A DNA stretch of 64,000 bases, from the NCBI GenBank assembly GCA_958295805.1, contig OY282373.1, positions 1,273,001 through 1,337,000 on the forward strand, written 5' to 3'. The notes beneath the pieces are model-generated. The model was not told where the DNA came from, did no database searches, and saw nothing but the letters and a program-made list of their open reading frames with translations. A program made the position numbers and the translations under genes. Position 1 is the first letter of the stretch, and every line of letters begins with the position of its first letter. Below are positions 1-8,767 of the stretch, in pieces. Source of the stretch: an uncultured Nitrospirales bacterium. GTDB lineage: Bacteria > Nitrospirota > Nitrospiria > Nitrospirales > UBA8639.

Positions 1-1
1 G

Positions 2-1546
2 TCACACCAGTCGCCACGTGCGGCCGTCGGATTCGATCAATTTATCCGCTTCAACCGGCCCCCAGGTGCCTGCGGAGTATTCGGGCAGCCATCGGCTTCC
101 ATGAGCCTTCCATCCTTCCAGGATGTCCGTGACCCACGTCCATGAGGCTTCCACGGCGTCGCGTCGCATAAAGAGCGAAGCGTCTCCGGCCATGACGTCC
201 AGCAGCAACCGTTCATAGGCTTCCGGTGACGGAGCGGAAAAGGCATCCCCATAATTGAAGTTCATTTCAACGGGGTGGGTTCTGGCCCGACTCCTGGGAA
301 TCTTCGACATGATCCGCAAGGCCATGCCTTCCTGGGGTTGAATCCGAAGCGTGAGCAGGTTGGGTGCCTGCCGCGCTGCCGGGTCGGCGTTGAAGAGAAT
401 TTCCGGAATGTCTTTGAATTGCACGGCAATTTCCGATGCCCGGCGCGGCATGGCTTTTCCCGTTCGCAGGTAAAAAGGAACGCCGGACCATCGCCAATTT
501 TCGACGCGACACTTCAGTGCCACGTACGTCTCGATTGTTGAATCCGGTCGGACGCCCTCCTCTCGCCGGTATCCTGGGACGTCTTGGTCGTTAAGAGTGC
601 CGTGTGAATATTGCGCACGAACGGTGGTCTGCTCCACGTCTTTCCCCCGGATAGGGTGGAGACAACGCAGCACTTCCATGCGGGCGTCGCGGACCACGTC
701 GGAGTCCAATGAATACGGCGGTTCCATGGCAATGAGGCTCAAGAGCTGAAGAATGTGGTTCTGCACCATGTCACGGAGTGCGCCCGCCTCCTCGTAATAG
801 GGAGCCCGCGTGCCGATGCCTTCTTCTTCGCTGACGGTAATCTGGACGTGATCAATGTATTTATGATTCCAGATGGGTTCAAAAATGCTGTTGGCGAATC
901 GGAGCACCATAATGTTTTGCACGGTCTCTTTTCCGAGATAATGATCAATACGGTAGATCTGAGATTCATCGAAGACCTCGGCAATCGTCGCATTCACGGC
1001 TTTTGCCGACGCCAGGTCATGACCGATGGGTTTTTCGACGATGACGCGGGAGGCGCGATCTGCACGGTCAGGCGGAACGATCAATCCTGCCTGCTCTAAT
1101 CCCTGACATGCGGTCGCAAAGGAAGTCGGGGGAATGGCCAAGTAGAAGATGCGATGGCCTGGTAAATCGAATTGGGTTTCGACGTTTTCGATTCGGCTGC
1201 GGAGTTCCTGATACAGAGTAGAATCATTAATGGACCCGCGAACGTAATGCAGCCGGCGTGCAAATTCCTCCCATGGTCCCTGCTGGAAGGCCTGTCGAGA
1301 AAATTTCTCAATGCTTTCTTTGGCCACGTGGCGAAAATCCTCGTGGCTCCACGTTTTTCGGCCAATCCCCACGACGGCGTAGTTTTCAGGGAGCAGTCCG
1401 TCCAGGATGAGATTGTAAACGGCCGGAAACAGCTTCCGGCGCGTGAGATCTCCGGACCCCCCAAAAATGACAAGCGTACACGGTTGAATGGAAGAGTCGG
1501 ACGTTCTCTTCACGTTCGAAGGTCGTTCACGTTCAAGCGTCGTCAT
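2..1546 (-). CDS. zwf: Glucose-6-phosphate 1-dehydrogenase
   Basis: This 514-residue protein is the usual length for the family and oxidises glucose-6-phosphate to 6-phosphogluconolactone with NAD(P)+ in the cytoplasm, the entry step of the oxidative pentose-phosphate pathway. The N-terminal nucleotide-binding motif GGSGDLTRRKLFPA and the substrate/catalytic motif RIDHYLGKE are both intact. The ATG at 1546 is preceded by an AGGGTGA-like site. It lies 18 bp after gnd on the same strand, so the two are probably one transcript. The TGA stop is at the very edge of the window, so the gene is complete. No 6-phosphogluconolactonase gene is visible here. Confidence 0.96.
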   Translation of the reverse strand: MTTLERERPSNVKRTSDSSIQPCTLVIFGGSGDLTRRKLFPAVYNLILDGLLPENYAVVGIGRKTWSHEDFRHVAKESIEKFSRQAFQQGPWEEFARRLHYVRGSINDSTLYQELRSRIENVETQFDLPGHRIFYLAIPPTSFATACQGLEQAGLIVPPDRADRASRVIVEKPIGHDLASAKAVNATIAEVFDESQIYRIDHYLGKETVQNIMVLRFANSIFEPIWNHKYIDHVQITVSEEEGIGTRAPYYEEAGALRDMVQNHILQLLSLIAMEPPYSLDSDVVRDARMEVLRCLHPIRGKDVEQTTVRAQYSHGTLNDQDVPGYRREEGVRPDSTIETYVALKCRVENWRWSGVPFYLRTGKAMPRRASEIAVQFKDIPEILFNADPAARQAPNLLTLRIQPQEGMALRIMSKIPRSRARTHPVEMNFNYGDAFSAPSPEAYERLLLDVMAGDASLFMRRDAVEASWTWVTDILEGWKAHGSRWLPEYSAGTWGPVEADKLIESDGRTWRLV

Positions 1547-1564
1547 GACAGCGTCACCCTGAGG

Positions 1565-2461
1565 TTACGTTCGTCGCACGCCATGCCCGCCAAATGCGTT
1601 GCGGAGCGCCGCGAGCAGTTTCTCGGAGAAGGATTCCGTTTGTCTGGAACGGAATCGTGTAAACAAGGCCGTGGACAGCGTGGGGACCGGAACGTCCTTG
1701 TCAAGGGCATCCATCAGCATCCATCGACCTTCCCCTGAATCTTGCACGTATCCTTTGAGATTGTCCAGGCGCGGATCGTTTTTGAGTGCGCCGGCGGCTA
1801 ATTCCAACAACCATGAACGGACCACGCTTCCGTGCATCCACAAGTCCGCCACTTTCGCCAAGTCCAAATGATACTCACTTTTCGACATGAGTTCGAAGCC
1901 TTCGGCATAGCCCTGCATCATGCTGTACTCAATGCCGTTATGAACCATTTTGACGTAGTGGCCGGCCCCATGTCCCCCAACGTGGGCCCACCCGTCTTCC
2001 GGGGCGAGTGTGGTGAACACCGGTTTCAGGCGATTCACGACGTCGCGTTCTCCCCCGATCATCAGACAATACCCGATCTGTAATCCCCAGATGCCGCCGC
2101 TCGTCCCCGCGTCCACGTAATGAATCCGTTGACGTTTCAATTCCTCGGCGCGCCGGACGTCGTCGGAGAATCTGGTATTGCCGCCGTCGATGACGACGTC
2201 ATCGGCTTCCAACAGGTCCGCCAGGGTGTGAAGAGTGTCTTCCGTGGGCTTCCCGGAGGGGACCATCACCCACACGGCGCACGGCTTGACAAGCTTCGAA
2301 ACGAGGTCTTCAAGCGAAGCGGCTCCGATTGCCCCCGTCCCTTCCGCCTGTCTGACAAGGTCCTGCTGCCGGTCAAACACCACCACCCGATGATGCCCCT
2401 GCCGAAGCCGGGTCACCATGTTCATCCCCATCTTGCCAAGTCCGATAAATCCGATTTCCAT
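1565..2461 (-). CDS. gnd: 6-phosphogluconate dehydrogenase, short (GndA/YqeC-like) type
   Basis: The 298-residue product decarboxylates 6-phosphogluconate to ribulose-5-phosphate. Visible motifs are the Rossmann GLGKMG at the N-terminus, the substrate-binding DAGTSGGIWG and the catalytic HNGIEYSMMQ. The length is that of the short, often NAD-preferring class rather than the ~470-residue class. The ATG at 2461 was chosen because it starts directly at MEIGFIGLGKMG and has a GAGAGGGGGATC ribosome-binding site. A longer reading upstream adds 39 residues with no family resemblance that run through a repeat. It pairs with zwf 18 bp downstream. Confidence 0.95.
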   Translation of the reverse strand: MEIGFIGLGKMGMNMVTRLRQGHHRVVVFDRQQDLVRQAEGTGAIGAASLEDLVSKLVKPCAVWVMVPSGKPTEDTLHTLADLLEADDVVIDGGNTRFSDDVRRAEELKRQRIHYVDAGTSGGIWGLQIGYCLMIGGERDVVNRLKPVFTTLAPEDGWAHVGGHGAGHYVKMVHNGIEYSMMQGYAEGFELMSKSEYHLDLAKVADLWMHGSVVRSWLLELAAGALKNDPRLDNLKGYVQDSGEGRWMLMDALDKDVPVPTLSTALFTRFRSRQTESFSEKLLAALRNAFGGHGVRRT

Positions 2462-2565
2462 GATCCCCCTCTCTCTCCTCTCATCATTTGTTTGTGCAAG
2501 TTTTATGCAAAGGTGTTCAGCGATTCCGATAATGAAAAAAGTTCCGTCTCTCTCTTGGAGACTGT

Positions 2566-2702
2566 TTCGCAACGTCACCCTAAGCGAAGCGAAGGGTCTA
2601 AGGCGACGTCATGGGGCAAAGATGGGCAGGAGATTCTTTCCTTCGCGTCCCTTCGAGGCTCAGAGAACCTCAGGGCAAGCGTCGCTTCGCTCCTCAGAAT
2701 AA
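2566..2702. repeat. Interspersed palindromic repeat (AGCGAAGCGAAG family)
   Basis: The 368-bp gap between gnd and the GH15 gene holds a copy of a dispersed repeat. One arm reads CCCTAAGCGAAGCGAAGGGTCT near 2577 in part, and the other arm GTCGCTTCGCTCCTCAG lies near 2680. Related arms (TTCGCTTCGCTCAG) occur near 34656-34753, 51173-51290, 53770-53880 and 58300. No gene is visible in the gap. Confidence 0.7.
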
Positions 2703-2829
2703 CAGGTTTGCAACGGTCTCTCTTCGGACGACGGAAAGATTGGTCATTTCCTCCCACCATACCGCAAACGGACCTAAGCGTAAAGCATGGAATGATACGG
2801 GAACGCAGAGAGAATGGATTTCGGACGGA

Positions 2830-4719
2830 TCACGGTTGGGTCGGTTTGGGAGAAGGGGGCGTCCGACGAGTCATCGTGAAGGTGCCCTGCCGACTATTGA
2901 GGGCGAGGTCGAGGTGGATTGCGGCGTTGATCAGCCCAAAATGCGTAAAAGCCTGAGGGAAGTTACCCAACTGCTCACCAGTCTGCGAGATTTCTTCTGC
3001 GTAAAGACGGAGGTGATTCGCATAGCTGAGCATCTTTTCGAAGATCAGACGAGCCTCCTGCAAGCGTCCGGCGCGAGTCAGGGCTTCAACCAGCCAGAAG
3101 GTACACATGCTGAAGGTGCCTTCGTCTCCTTCCAATCCGTCGGGAGCGGCCTCTCCGACCCGATAGCGATAGACCAGGCTTCCCACGCTCAGCTTTTCGA
3201 GCGTACGATTCAGGGTCGAGATCATGCGAGGGTCAGTGGGGGAGACAAAGGAGACCAGCGGCATCACGAGGTTCGCGGCGTCTAAGGCCGCCGTCTCATA
3301 ATGTTGCACAAACGCGCCGATCCGGTTGTTGTACCCGCGTTCCATCACGTCCATGTAAATACGATCGCGTTCGTGCATCCATCGGACGCGATTCCCGGGA
3401 AACCCTCGTTGATCGGCTAACCGGATGCCGCGATCCAAAGCGACCCAGCACATGACTTTGGAATACACAAAATGCCGACGTCCCCCACGGACTTCCCAGA
3501 TGCCTTCGTCGGGGAGCTGCCAATGTTGACACACGTAATCCAGCAGTCGGCAAAGGTTCATCCAGAGATCAAAAGAAATGGAAGTGCCGTGCGTGTCGTA
3601 GAGGTACACCGCGTCCATCAGTGCTCCATACATGTCGAGTTGCTGCTGATGGGACGCGGCGTTGCCGATGCGGACGGGTTTCGACGACGAGTACCCATCC
3701 AGATGCCGCAGTTCTTCTTCGGGAAGATCACGACGCCCATCAATGCCGTACACTAACTGCAACGAGCCGTCGGGATTGAGATCCTGAAAGCGAGCATTTA
3801 ACCAATCCATGAATCGATTCGCTTCCACGGTGAAGCCCAGACGCAACAGCCCATAGATCGTGAACGCGGCGTCACGCATCCAGGTAAAGCGATAGTCCCA
3901 ATTTCGCCGTCCGCCGATAGCCTCCGGCAGGCTGGTAGTCGGAGCGGCCACGATGGCCCCGGTGGGAGCATAGGTGAGCAGTTTCAGCGTCAGCGCCGAG
4001 CGGTGAACGGTTTCCCGCCATCGGCCGGAATATTGGCATTGAGAAAGCCAGCGTTGCCAGAACGCCGAAGTGTTTTGAAACGCCATCTCGCCGGATTCAG
4101 GGGTATTGAATAAAGCCTCGGGCGCCCCGACTTCGAGATATTCGACGACGAAGGTGAGTTGTTGCCCTTCGGTCACGGTAAAGTCCGCCACTGTCCTGCC
4201 TTCTCTCGCTTCGAGTTGAATGGGGCTGACCAGACCGAGGATGGCGCGTGGAGAACGAAAGACGGCGTTCGTGCCTGCCTGTGCCTCGGCGTTCGTGCCT
4301 TTCATGCTCACGGTGTGAAGATCACGACCGTAGTCGAACGACGGAGCGCATTCCAGGTGAAATCGGACGTGACCGCGCGTGACCGACACGATACGAATGA
4401 TCTGATGACGTTTCGGAATGTACCCGGGCGCATCGGATTCCACGGGCATGAAATCCGTGATCTCGCCGACACCGTCGTCCTGGAAAAAGCGGGTGAGCAG
4501 AATGTTGGTTTCCGGCAGATACATCTGCCGCCGACTGCCTTCGTGAACGGGAGAAATTCTGAAATGGCCGCCCTGCTTGTGATCGAGTAAAGCCGCAAAC
4601 ACGCTGGGAGAATCGAAGTGGGGCAGGCAACACCAATCAATGGAGCCATCCATCCCGACTAAAGCGACCGTGTGCAAGTCGCCGATGATGCCGTAATCCC
4701 CGATACTTTTATACGCCAT
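2830..4719 (-). CDS. Glycoside hydrolase family 15 (glucoamylase/trehalase-like)
   Basis: The 629-residue protein has the architecture of bacterial GH15 enzymes: an N-terminal beta-sandwich domain, here the first ~200 residues starting SIGDYGIIGDLHTVALVGMDGSIDW, followed by an (alpha/alpha)6 barrel. The family motif WDYRFTWMRDAAFTIYGL, the EGIWEVRGGRRHF segment that carries a catalytic carboxylate, and the C-terminal EGTFSMCTFWLVEAL segment are all present. No signal peptide is seen, so it is likely cytoplasmic. The substrate (trehalose, maltodextrin or glucan ends) cannot be told from sequence. Its position upstream of gnd-zwf suggests that released glucose feeds the pentose-phosphate pathway. 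Confidence 0.9.
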   Translation of the reverse strand: MAYKSIGDYGIIGDLHTVALVGMDGSIDWCCLPHFDSPSVFAALLDHKQGGHFRISPVHEGSRRQMYLPETNILLTRFFQDDGVGEITDFMPVESDAPGYIPKRHQIIRIVSVTRGHVRFHLECAPSFDYGRDLHTVSMKGTNAEAQAGTNAVFRSPRAILGLVSPIQLEAREGRTVADFTVTEGQQLTFVVEYLEVGAPEALFNTPESGEMAFQNTSAFWQRWLSQCQYSGRWRETVHRSALTLKLLTYAPTGAIVAAPTTSLPEAIGGRRNWDYRFTWMRDAAFTIYGLLRLGFTVEANRFMDWLNARFQDLNPDGSLQLVYGIDGRRDLPEEELRHLDGYSSSKPVRIGNAASHQQQLDMYGALMDAVYLYDTHGTSISFDLWMNLCRLLDYVCQHWQLPDEGIWEVRGGRRHFVYSKVMCWVALDRGIRLADQRGFPGNRVRWMHERDRIYMDVMERGYNNRIGAFVQHYETAALDAANLVMPLVSFVSPTDPRMISTLNRTLEKLSVGSLVYRYRVGEAAPDGLEGDEGTFSMCTFWLVEALTRAGRLQEARLIFEKMLSYANHLRLYAEEISQTGEQLGNFPQAFTHFGLINAAIHLDLALNSRQGTFTMTRRTPPSPKPTQP

Positions 4720-4973
4720 GAACGCTCATCTCTTCATAGAACGCAACACCAAAGGGAAACCGGACACCCGGGCAAAGTTGAGGCCGGAGAGAAACGGCAG
4801 GAAAGTCAGCGTCGGCAAATCGAACGTGTGTCAAGATAACGCGGTGAAAATCTGGATAACCGTTGAAAAAATAGCCTGAAGTAAAAAAACCGGCGGACTC
4901 TACCATACCAATCAACCATGGTCAATCCAGGACAAGATTCCGTCCCGCCCCCTCTGTCATTCCCTTTCCCCCC

Positions 4974-5091
4974 TCTGTCATTCCTGCGAAGCCTGTCCCC
5001 GACATTTGTTATCGGGGAGCGGGAATCCAGGAAAGCCCTCACGGTGTGCAGACCTGCCGGCGGCGCCTAGGCTTTCCCCTGGATTCTCTAA
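4974..5091. repeat. Dispersed repeat, copy interrupted by IS30
   Basis: This block (GTCATTCCTGCGAAGCCTG, a CCCCGACATTTGTTATCGGGG hairpin, GGGAATCCAGGAAAGCC and so on) is repeated nearly exactly at 6230-6350, with a shorter copy at 6588-6640. The intact copy continues as GGATTCCCGCTAAAGACTGCGGGAATGAC. Here it is cut at GGATTC by the IS30 element, and its tail reappears after the element as ATTCCCG...CGGGAATGAC. Confidence 0.85.
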
Positions 5092-6112
5092 ATTCACAAA
5101 CGAAGTGCAACACCTTGCTAAGGTGTTGGCATGGGAACCCACTATCACCACCTCACCCTGGAAGACCGATGTGACTTGGCCCGCTTACACGCCGACGGGC
5201 GCTCGCTCCGGCAAATCGCGGCAACTCTGGATCGCCCGCCATCAACCGTGGCTCGCGAAATGAAGCGCAATCGCTCCCGCACCGAGGGCTACCAGCCCCG
5301 CTATGCCGAGCAGCAGGCCCGCGCCCGCCGGTGGCGCGGCGCCAAGTTGGATCGCGATGCCCCCCTCCGCACCACAGTCCTCACCCGCCTGCAACAGGGC
5401 TGGACCCCCGAGCAAGTCGCAGGCCGCCTCGCCCGCGACGCCGGGCGCCCCGTCCTCTCGCACGAAACCATCTACCGCTTCCTCTACGCTCAGATCGCCC
5501 GGACGAAAACCTATGCCTGGCGCCACTCTCTCCCTCACGCCAAAGCCACCCGCGGCCGCCGGCGCAAACGTCGCAGCCCCGCCGCCTTGATGGCTCACCG
5601 CCGCCCCCTCGCCGACCGCCCCGCCGCAGCCGCCGACCGCCAGACCCCGGGCCATTGGGAAGCCGATCTGATGCTCTTCCGCACCTACGGCCAAGCCGTC
5701 CTCACTCTCCACGAACGCACCTCCCGCCTCCTCCTGGCCGTGCGCCCCCCGGGCAAAGCCGCCGCCCCCATCGCCCACGCCCTCACCCACCTCCTCACCC
5801 CGATGCCCCCTCACGGCCGCCAGACCGTCACCTTCGACAATGGGACGGAGTTCGCCTCTCATCATCGCCTCCATGCCCTCGGCATTGAGACCTTCTTCTG
5901 TGACTTTTACGCCCCCGGGCAGAAAGGCGGCGTCGAGAACGCCATCGGCCGCCTGCGCCGCACCCTCCCCCGCAAAACCGACCTGGCCACCCTGTCTGAC
6001 CAGCGGTTTCATCACCTGGTTCATGCGTACAACCACACCCCGCGGAAGTGCCTCGGGTATGCCACGCCCGCGGAGGTTTTTATCCACCAAGTGTTGCACT
6101 TGAAATGTGAAT
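5092..6112 (+). mobile_element. IS30-family insertion sequence (~1.02 kb)
   Basis: Imperfect terminal inverted repeats bound the element. The left end reads ATTCACAAACGAAGTGCAACAC from 5092; the right end, read on the minus strand from 6112, is ATTCACATTTCAAGTGCAACAC. They share ATTCACA and AAGTGCAACAC. A single transposase gene fills the inside. The flanks are two halves of a dispersed repeat. A target-site duplication could not be defined with confidence because the two flanks differ for a few bases. Confidence 0.88.
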
Positions 6113-6138
6113 CCACATTCCCGTTGACACGGGAATGA
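5131..6138 (+). CDS. IS30-family transposase
   Basis: The 335-residue protein has the IS30 N-terminal helix-turn-helix (LTLEDRCDLARLHADGRSLRQIA, about residues 8-40) and a C-terminal DDE domain. The catalytic triad is D179 (HWEADLM), D236 (TFDNGTE) and E269 (GGVENAIGRLRR), with the 33-residue D-E spacing usual for this family. The base composition is strikingly C-rich and unlike its neighbours, which supports recent arrival. The reading frame has no stop before the right inverted repeat; the TGA used at 6136-6138 lies in host repeat sequence about 24 bp beyond it. The copy looks intact and possibly active. Confidence 0.95.
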   Translation: MGTHYHHLTLEDRCDLARLHADGRSLRQIAATLDRPPSTVAREMKRNRSRTEGYQPRYAEQQARARRWRGAKLDRDAPLRTTVLTRLQQGWTPEQVAGRLARDAGRPVLSHETIYRFLYAQIARTKTYAWRHSLPHAKATRGRRRKRRSPAALMAHRRPLADRPAAAADRQTPGHWEADLMLFRTYGQAVLTLHERTSRLLLAVRPPGKAAAPIAHALTHLLTPMPPHGRQTVTFDNGTEFASHHRLHALGIETFFCDFYAPGQKGGVENAIGRLRRTLPRKTDLATLSDQRFHHLVHAYNHTPRKCLGYATPAEVFIHQVLHLKCESTFPLTRE

Positions 6139-6830
6139 CAATAGGGTAACCGGAATGCCCGTAGCATCCCGCCCCCGCTCCCGGTCCTTCCCGCCCCCGG
6201 TCCTCGTCCTTCCCCCCTCTCTATCATTCCTGCCCTCCCTCTGTCCTTCCCGCGAAGCCTGTCCCCGACATTTGTTATCGGGGAGCGGGAATCCAGGAAA
6301 GCCCTCACGGTGTGCAGACCTGCCGGAGGCGCCTAGGCCTTCCCCTGGATTCCCGCTAAAGACTGCGGGAATGACAATAGGGGGGGCTGGAATGTCAAGG
6401 GGGAGGCCGGAATGCCAAGGGGGGCCGGAATGCCAGTAGCATCCCGTCCTCGCTTCCTGGCCATCCCGCCCTTTCTCCCGGGCCTTCCCGTCCTCGCTCC
6501 TCGTCCTGCCCGGCCCCTCTCCCGGGCCTTCCCGCTCTTTCTCCTGGGCCTTCCCGGCCTTGCTCTTCGTCCTTCCCTGCCCTCTCTGTCATTCCCGCGA
6601 AGCCTGTCCCCGACATTTGTTATCGGGGAGCGGGAATCCAAGGTTTTTTCTTTTCTGCAACGCGGGCGGGGGTGGGCAGGGTCGGTTGTCAGACTGGCTG
6701 GGGTTTTGCACCCTTTTTTTGGATTCCCGCTAAAGGCTGCGGGAATGACAGTGGGGCTGTGGGAATGACAGTGGGGGTGCGGGAATGACGGTGGGGGTGG
6801 GGGAGACAGAATTTGCCCTAGTGAATGCGG
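6139..6830. repeat. Repeat-rich, pyrimidine-biased intergenic region
   Basis: No gene is supported in this ~690-bp stretch. It holds a full copy of the IS-interrupted repeat (6230-6385), a partial copy (6588-6640), low-complexity runs of the type TTCCCGCCCTTTCTCCCGGGCC (6430-6590), and several GGGAATGACA units near 6735-6790. Open frames across it in all directions are products of the repeat composition. Confidence 0.75.
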
Positions 6831-6868
6831 GGAGTGAGGGGTGTCGGAGGGTTTTGAACGTATCTGAA

Positions 6869-6897
6869 GTGACAGAACAGATGAGACTCCTTATAAT
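6869..6897 (+). promoter_or_regulatory. Sigma-70-type promoter of amgK-murU
   Basis: A -35 hexamer GTGACA (6869-6874, one mismatch to TTGACA) and a perfect -10 TATAAT (6892-6897) are separated by exactly 17 bp. The expected transcription start (about 6903-6906) coincides with the ATG at 6906. No Shine-Dalgarno sequence is present, so the transcript is predicted to be leaderless or nearly so. Confidence 0.75.
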
Positions 6898-6905
6898 TCG
6901 GCTCC

Positions 6906-8021
6906 ATGAGCACTGAAGCTGTTTCGACTTCTTCCGGGCCGGATCCGATGCTGTTGGAGACGACGTTGCGCACGAGGTTGCCGTTTCGGGCTGAGTTGGC
7001 AACGGTGGTGCCGTTGTCCGGGGATGCGTCGAATCGGCGCTATTACCGGCTGGAGTTGAAGACTGGGCCGGTTTCGTCGTTGATTCTGATGCAGTTGGCG
7101 GATCCGGAAGACTTCAAGTCCTCCGAGGAGGCGATGGGAGGAACGTCCGCGGACGTTCAAGAACTTGCGTTTTTGAACGTCCGTAGACCGCTCGATCAAG
7201 CCGGCATTCCGGTCCCGGCCCTTTATTTTTACGATGAAGCCGCGGGGCTCCTGTATCTGCAAGATTTTGGCGACGTCACCTTATGGTATGCGTGTGCCGA
7301 AGGCGGCACGTCCGCCGTTCGGCGGTACTATCCTGCGGCCGTTGATACCCTGGTTCGGATCCATCTGCATTTGACCGCGTCAAAGGCTGACGGGTGCCAA
7401 GCCTTCTCCCGATCGTTTGATGTGCCGCTGCTGACGTGGGAGTTTGAGCATTTTCTGGAATATGGCGTCTGGGTCAGGCGTGACAAGAGGCCGATGTGTG
7501 CGGATCACGAAAAGCGCATTCGTGACGCCTTTTCCACCATAGCCGAATGGATGGCGTGCCAACCTCGGGTGTTTACGCACCGTGACTTCCATTCCCGGAA
7601 TCTTATGGTGGATGGCGATCGGCTGGGGGTGCTCGATTTTCAAGATGCGTTGCTCGGGCCGGCCACGTATGATCTGGCGTCTCTTCTTCGGGATTCCTAC
7701 GTCGCGCTGGATGAAGCGTTTGTTGACGAGATGATTGATCGGTATATCACGGGGATGCGTGCCGGGTTGGCTCCCGACGTGCAGGCACGCATGTTATTGA
7801 CGGATCGTGCCGAGTTTCGCAGGCTCTTTGATTTCACAAGCATTCAGCGCAATCTGAAAGCCGCGGGGCGATTCGTGTATATCGACCGGGTCAAGGGCAA
7901 TCCGAAGTTTCTTGCGGACGTTCCTCGGACCTTGGGCTACGTGCGAACGAATTTGGAAAAATATCCTGAGTTCTCGTCTCTGCTCCGGCATCTCACTCCC
8001 TATATCCCCGAATGGCAATGA
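6906..8021 (+). CDS. amgK: AmgK-like N-acetylmuramate/N-acetylglucosamine kinase (APH fold)
   Basis: The 371-residue protein has the aminoglycoside-phosphotransferase fold. The catalytic loop THRDFHSRNLM and the metal-binding segment GVLDFQDALLGPATYDLASLLRD are clear. The family phosphorylates MurNAc or GlcNAc at the anomeric position in the cytoplasm during peptidoglycan recycling. The assignment to AmgK rather than a generic APH rests mainly on the MurU-type nucleotidyltransferase that follows 10 bp later, the known AmgK-MurU pair. It starts at ATG 6906, directly behind a strong promoter. Confidence 0.87.
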   Translation: MSTEAVSTSSGPDPMLLETTLRTRLPFRAELATVVPLSGDASNRRYYRLELKTGPVSSLILMQLADPEDFKSSEEAMGGTSADVQELAFLNVRRPLDQAGIPVPALYFYDEAAGLLYLQDFGDVTLWYACAEGGTSAVRRYYPAAVDTLVRIHLHLTASKADGCQAFSRSFDVPLLTWEFEHFLEYGVWVRRDKRPMCADHEKRIRDAFSTIAEWMACQPRVFTHRDFHSRNLMVDGDRLGVLDFQDALLGPATYDLASLLRDSYVALDEAFVDEMIDRYITGMRAGLAPDVQARMLLTDRAEFRRLFDFTSIQRNLKAAGRFVYIDRVKGNPKFLADVPRTLGYVRTNLEKYPEFSSLLRHLTPYIPEWQ

Positions 8022-8031
8022 AGACGGGTCG

Positions 8032-8766
8032 ATGAAAGCCATGGTCTTGGCAGCGGGTCTCGGGTCCCGGCTTCGTCCGCTGACGGAGTCAACGCCGAAG
8101 CCGCTCTTGCCCCTGGGTCCCTATCCGCTGATGGTCTGGAATCTTCTCTTGCTGCGGAAACACGGCATTTCGGAGGTGATGATTAATCTTTCTTATCTTG
8201 GAGAGCAAATCCGGCAAACCTTGGGGACTGGGGCGCAGTGGCACATGCACCTGTCGTATTCTCACGAACCGTCGTTGCTCGGAACCGGAGGGGCGCTCAA
8301 ACGAGTCGAGTCCTTTTTTGAGGACGAACCGTTTCTGGTCTTGAATGGCGACACCGTCGCGGACGTGGACGTCTCCCACGTGGTTGCCCATCATCGGAGA
8401 GAGGCGGCATTGGCCACCATGGCGCTGCGTGATGATCCCGACATCGAACAATGGGGCGTGATTGAGACTGATCGGGAAAATCGCGTCTTGCGGATTAAAG
8501 GAAAAGGCCGCAGGGCCGAGGCCACGGACGGCCCGCCGCTACGGCGGATGTTCGCCGGCATCCAGGTCGTTGACCCGCGTCTGTTGCAACCCGTTCCGCC
8601 CGGTGTGTGTGCTTCGATTCTTGACGCCTACGTGTTCTGGCTGGAACAAGGCGCCACCATAGCCGGGTACGTCTTTTCGGGTTACTGGTCCGATGTCGGC
8701 ACGGTCGAACGCTATCGACAAGTCCAACGAGACGTGGCGTCCGGTCTTGTCAGAATGCCTGAATGA
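8032..8766 (+). CDS. murU: MurU-like N-acetylmuramate-1-phosphate uridylyltransferase
   Basis: The 244-residue protein starts at ATG 8032, where the nucleotidyltransferase signature MVLAAGLGSRLRPLTESTPKP begins almost at once (G-L-G-S-R motif and KP). LNGDTV supplies the metal-binding aspartate. The family makes UDP-MurNAc from MurNAc-1-P and UTP, bypassing de novo synthesis and fosfomycin-sensitive MurA. A longer reading starts 120 bp upstream inside amgK and lacks homology there. It is translationally close to amgK upstream and ends 1 bp before the next gene. Confidence 0.87.
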   Translation: MKAMVLAAGLGSRLRPLTESTPKPLLPLGPYPLMVWNLLLLRKHGISEVMINLSYLGEQIRQTLGTGAQWHMHLSYSHEPSLLGTGGALKRVESFFEDEPFLVLNGDTVADVDVSHVVAHHRREAALATMALRDDPDIEQWGVIETDRENRVLRIKGKGRRAEATDGPPLRRMFAGIQVVDPRLLQPVPPGVCASILDAYVFWLEQGATIAGYVFSGYWSDVGTVERYRQVQRDVASGLVRMPE

Positions 8767-8767
8767 G

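Noticed and set aside
5242-6141. 299-residue minus-strand open frame opposite the transposase
   Set aside because: Shadow of the C-rich IS30 gene; composed of Gly/Ala/Glu-rich sequence with no family match.
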